From Helopsaltes ochotensis (Eukaryota; Chordata; Aves; Passeriformes; Locustellidae), in the NCBI GenBank assembly GCA_013400155.1, contig VXBM01000014.1:1328035-1392034 (forward strand): 64,000 bases of DNA, given 5' to 3'. The notes below the pieces were generated by a model. The model searched no databases and had not been told where the DNA came from. It worked only from the letters and a program-made list of their open reading frames with translations. The translations under genes were made by a program, and so were the position numbers. This document shows, piece after piece, positions 63,791-64,000 of this stretch (positions are counted from its first letter, which is position 1; each line of letters begins with the position of its first letter).

Positions 63791-64000
63791 AAAGCAGCTT
63801 GATTGCGGTGCTAAAATCAGACTTTCCCTACAACTGACAGACTTGTTAGGCTGTGTTTGTACAGAGTGGAACAGCAGGATCCAGCAGACACACAACCCTA
63901 ATATGAGCAAACAGCAACAGAGCTTTGGAAATTCAAAAAGAAAGGCTCTCATCCCTCATTCATATGAGCTTAAAAACTGCTATTGAAATGTTTTCTATTA

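Noticed and set aside
1..64000. CRISPR array, operons or bacterial features
   Set aside because: No regularly spaced repeats; introns, CR1 and LTRs show vertebrate nuclear DNA.

Overview
This window is from a bird nuclear genome, most likely a passerine. It contains the last ten coding exons of BIRC6 (BRUCE/Apollon), the giant BIR-containing hybrid E2/E3 ubiquitin ligase, on the + strand. Bird identity rests on two CR1 LINE 3' ends, avian-type LTRs, and a tRNA-Ile-derived SINE with a CR1-like tail. That SINE architecture matches TguSINE1, known from passerines. The window is AT-rich and dominated by introns, with no prokaryotic-style gene packing.

The exons lie at 691-859, 29589-29799, 38106-38251, 39069-39179, 40400-40617, 41275-41436, 42728-42805, 46862-47050, 50024-50158 and 51155-51334. 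Every junction has an AG acceptor and, where there is a following intron, a GT donor. The codon phases join without a break into 532 residues plus a TGA stop. The window starts inside an upstream intron, so the N-terminal ~4,300 residues, including the BIR domain and promoter, are outside it. Exons 5-8 carry the UBC domain. The catalytic Cys codon is at 42731-42733, in a 78-nt exon too short for an ORF scan.

Region by region: 1-690 is the 3' end of an upstream intron. 860-29588 is one 28.7-kb intron holding a probable LTR (about 3799-4383), a perfect palindrome (6879-6909), a 207-codon antisense ORF (17222-17845), a GC-rich patch (about 25180-25410) and a coding-like patch (26711-26905). 29800-38105 holds an antisense avian LTR (about 29880-30400), a clear solo LTR with target-site duplication (32871-33297) and a CR1 3' end (34938-35238). 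38252-51154 is the compact 3' part of BIRC6, with a CR1 fragment (42362-42592) and the SINE (50313-50450) in introns. 51335-about 51900 is the 3' UTR with several poly(A) signals. 51900-64000 is downstream DNA with no recognisable gene. It has some splice-flanked ORF pieces on both strands that I cannot assign, a G-quadruplex motif (58919-58945) and an LTR- or promoter-like block (about 63310-63790). The first exon of TTC27, expected next by vertebrate synteny, was not recognised.
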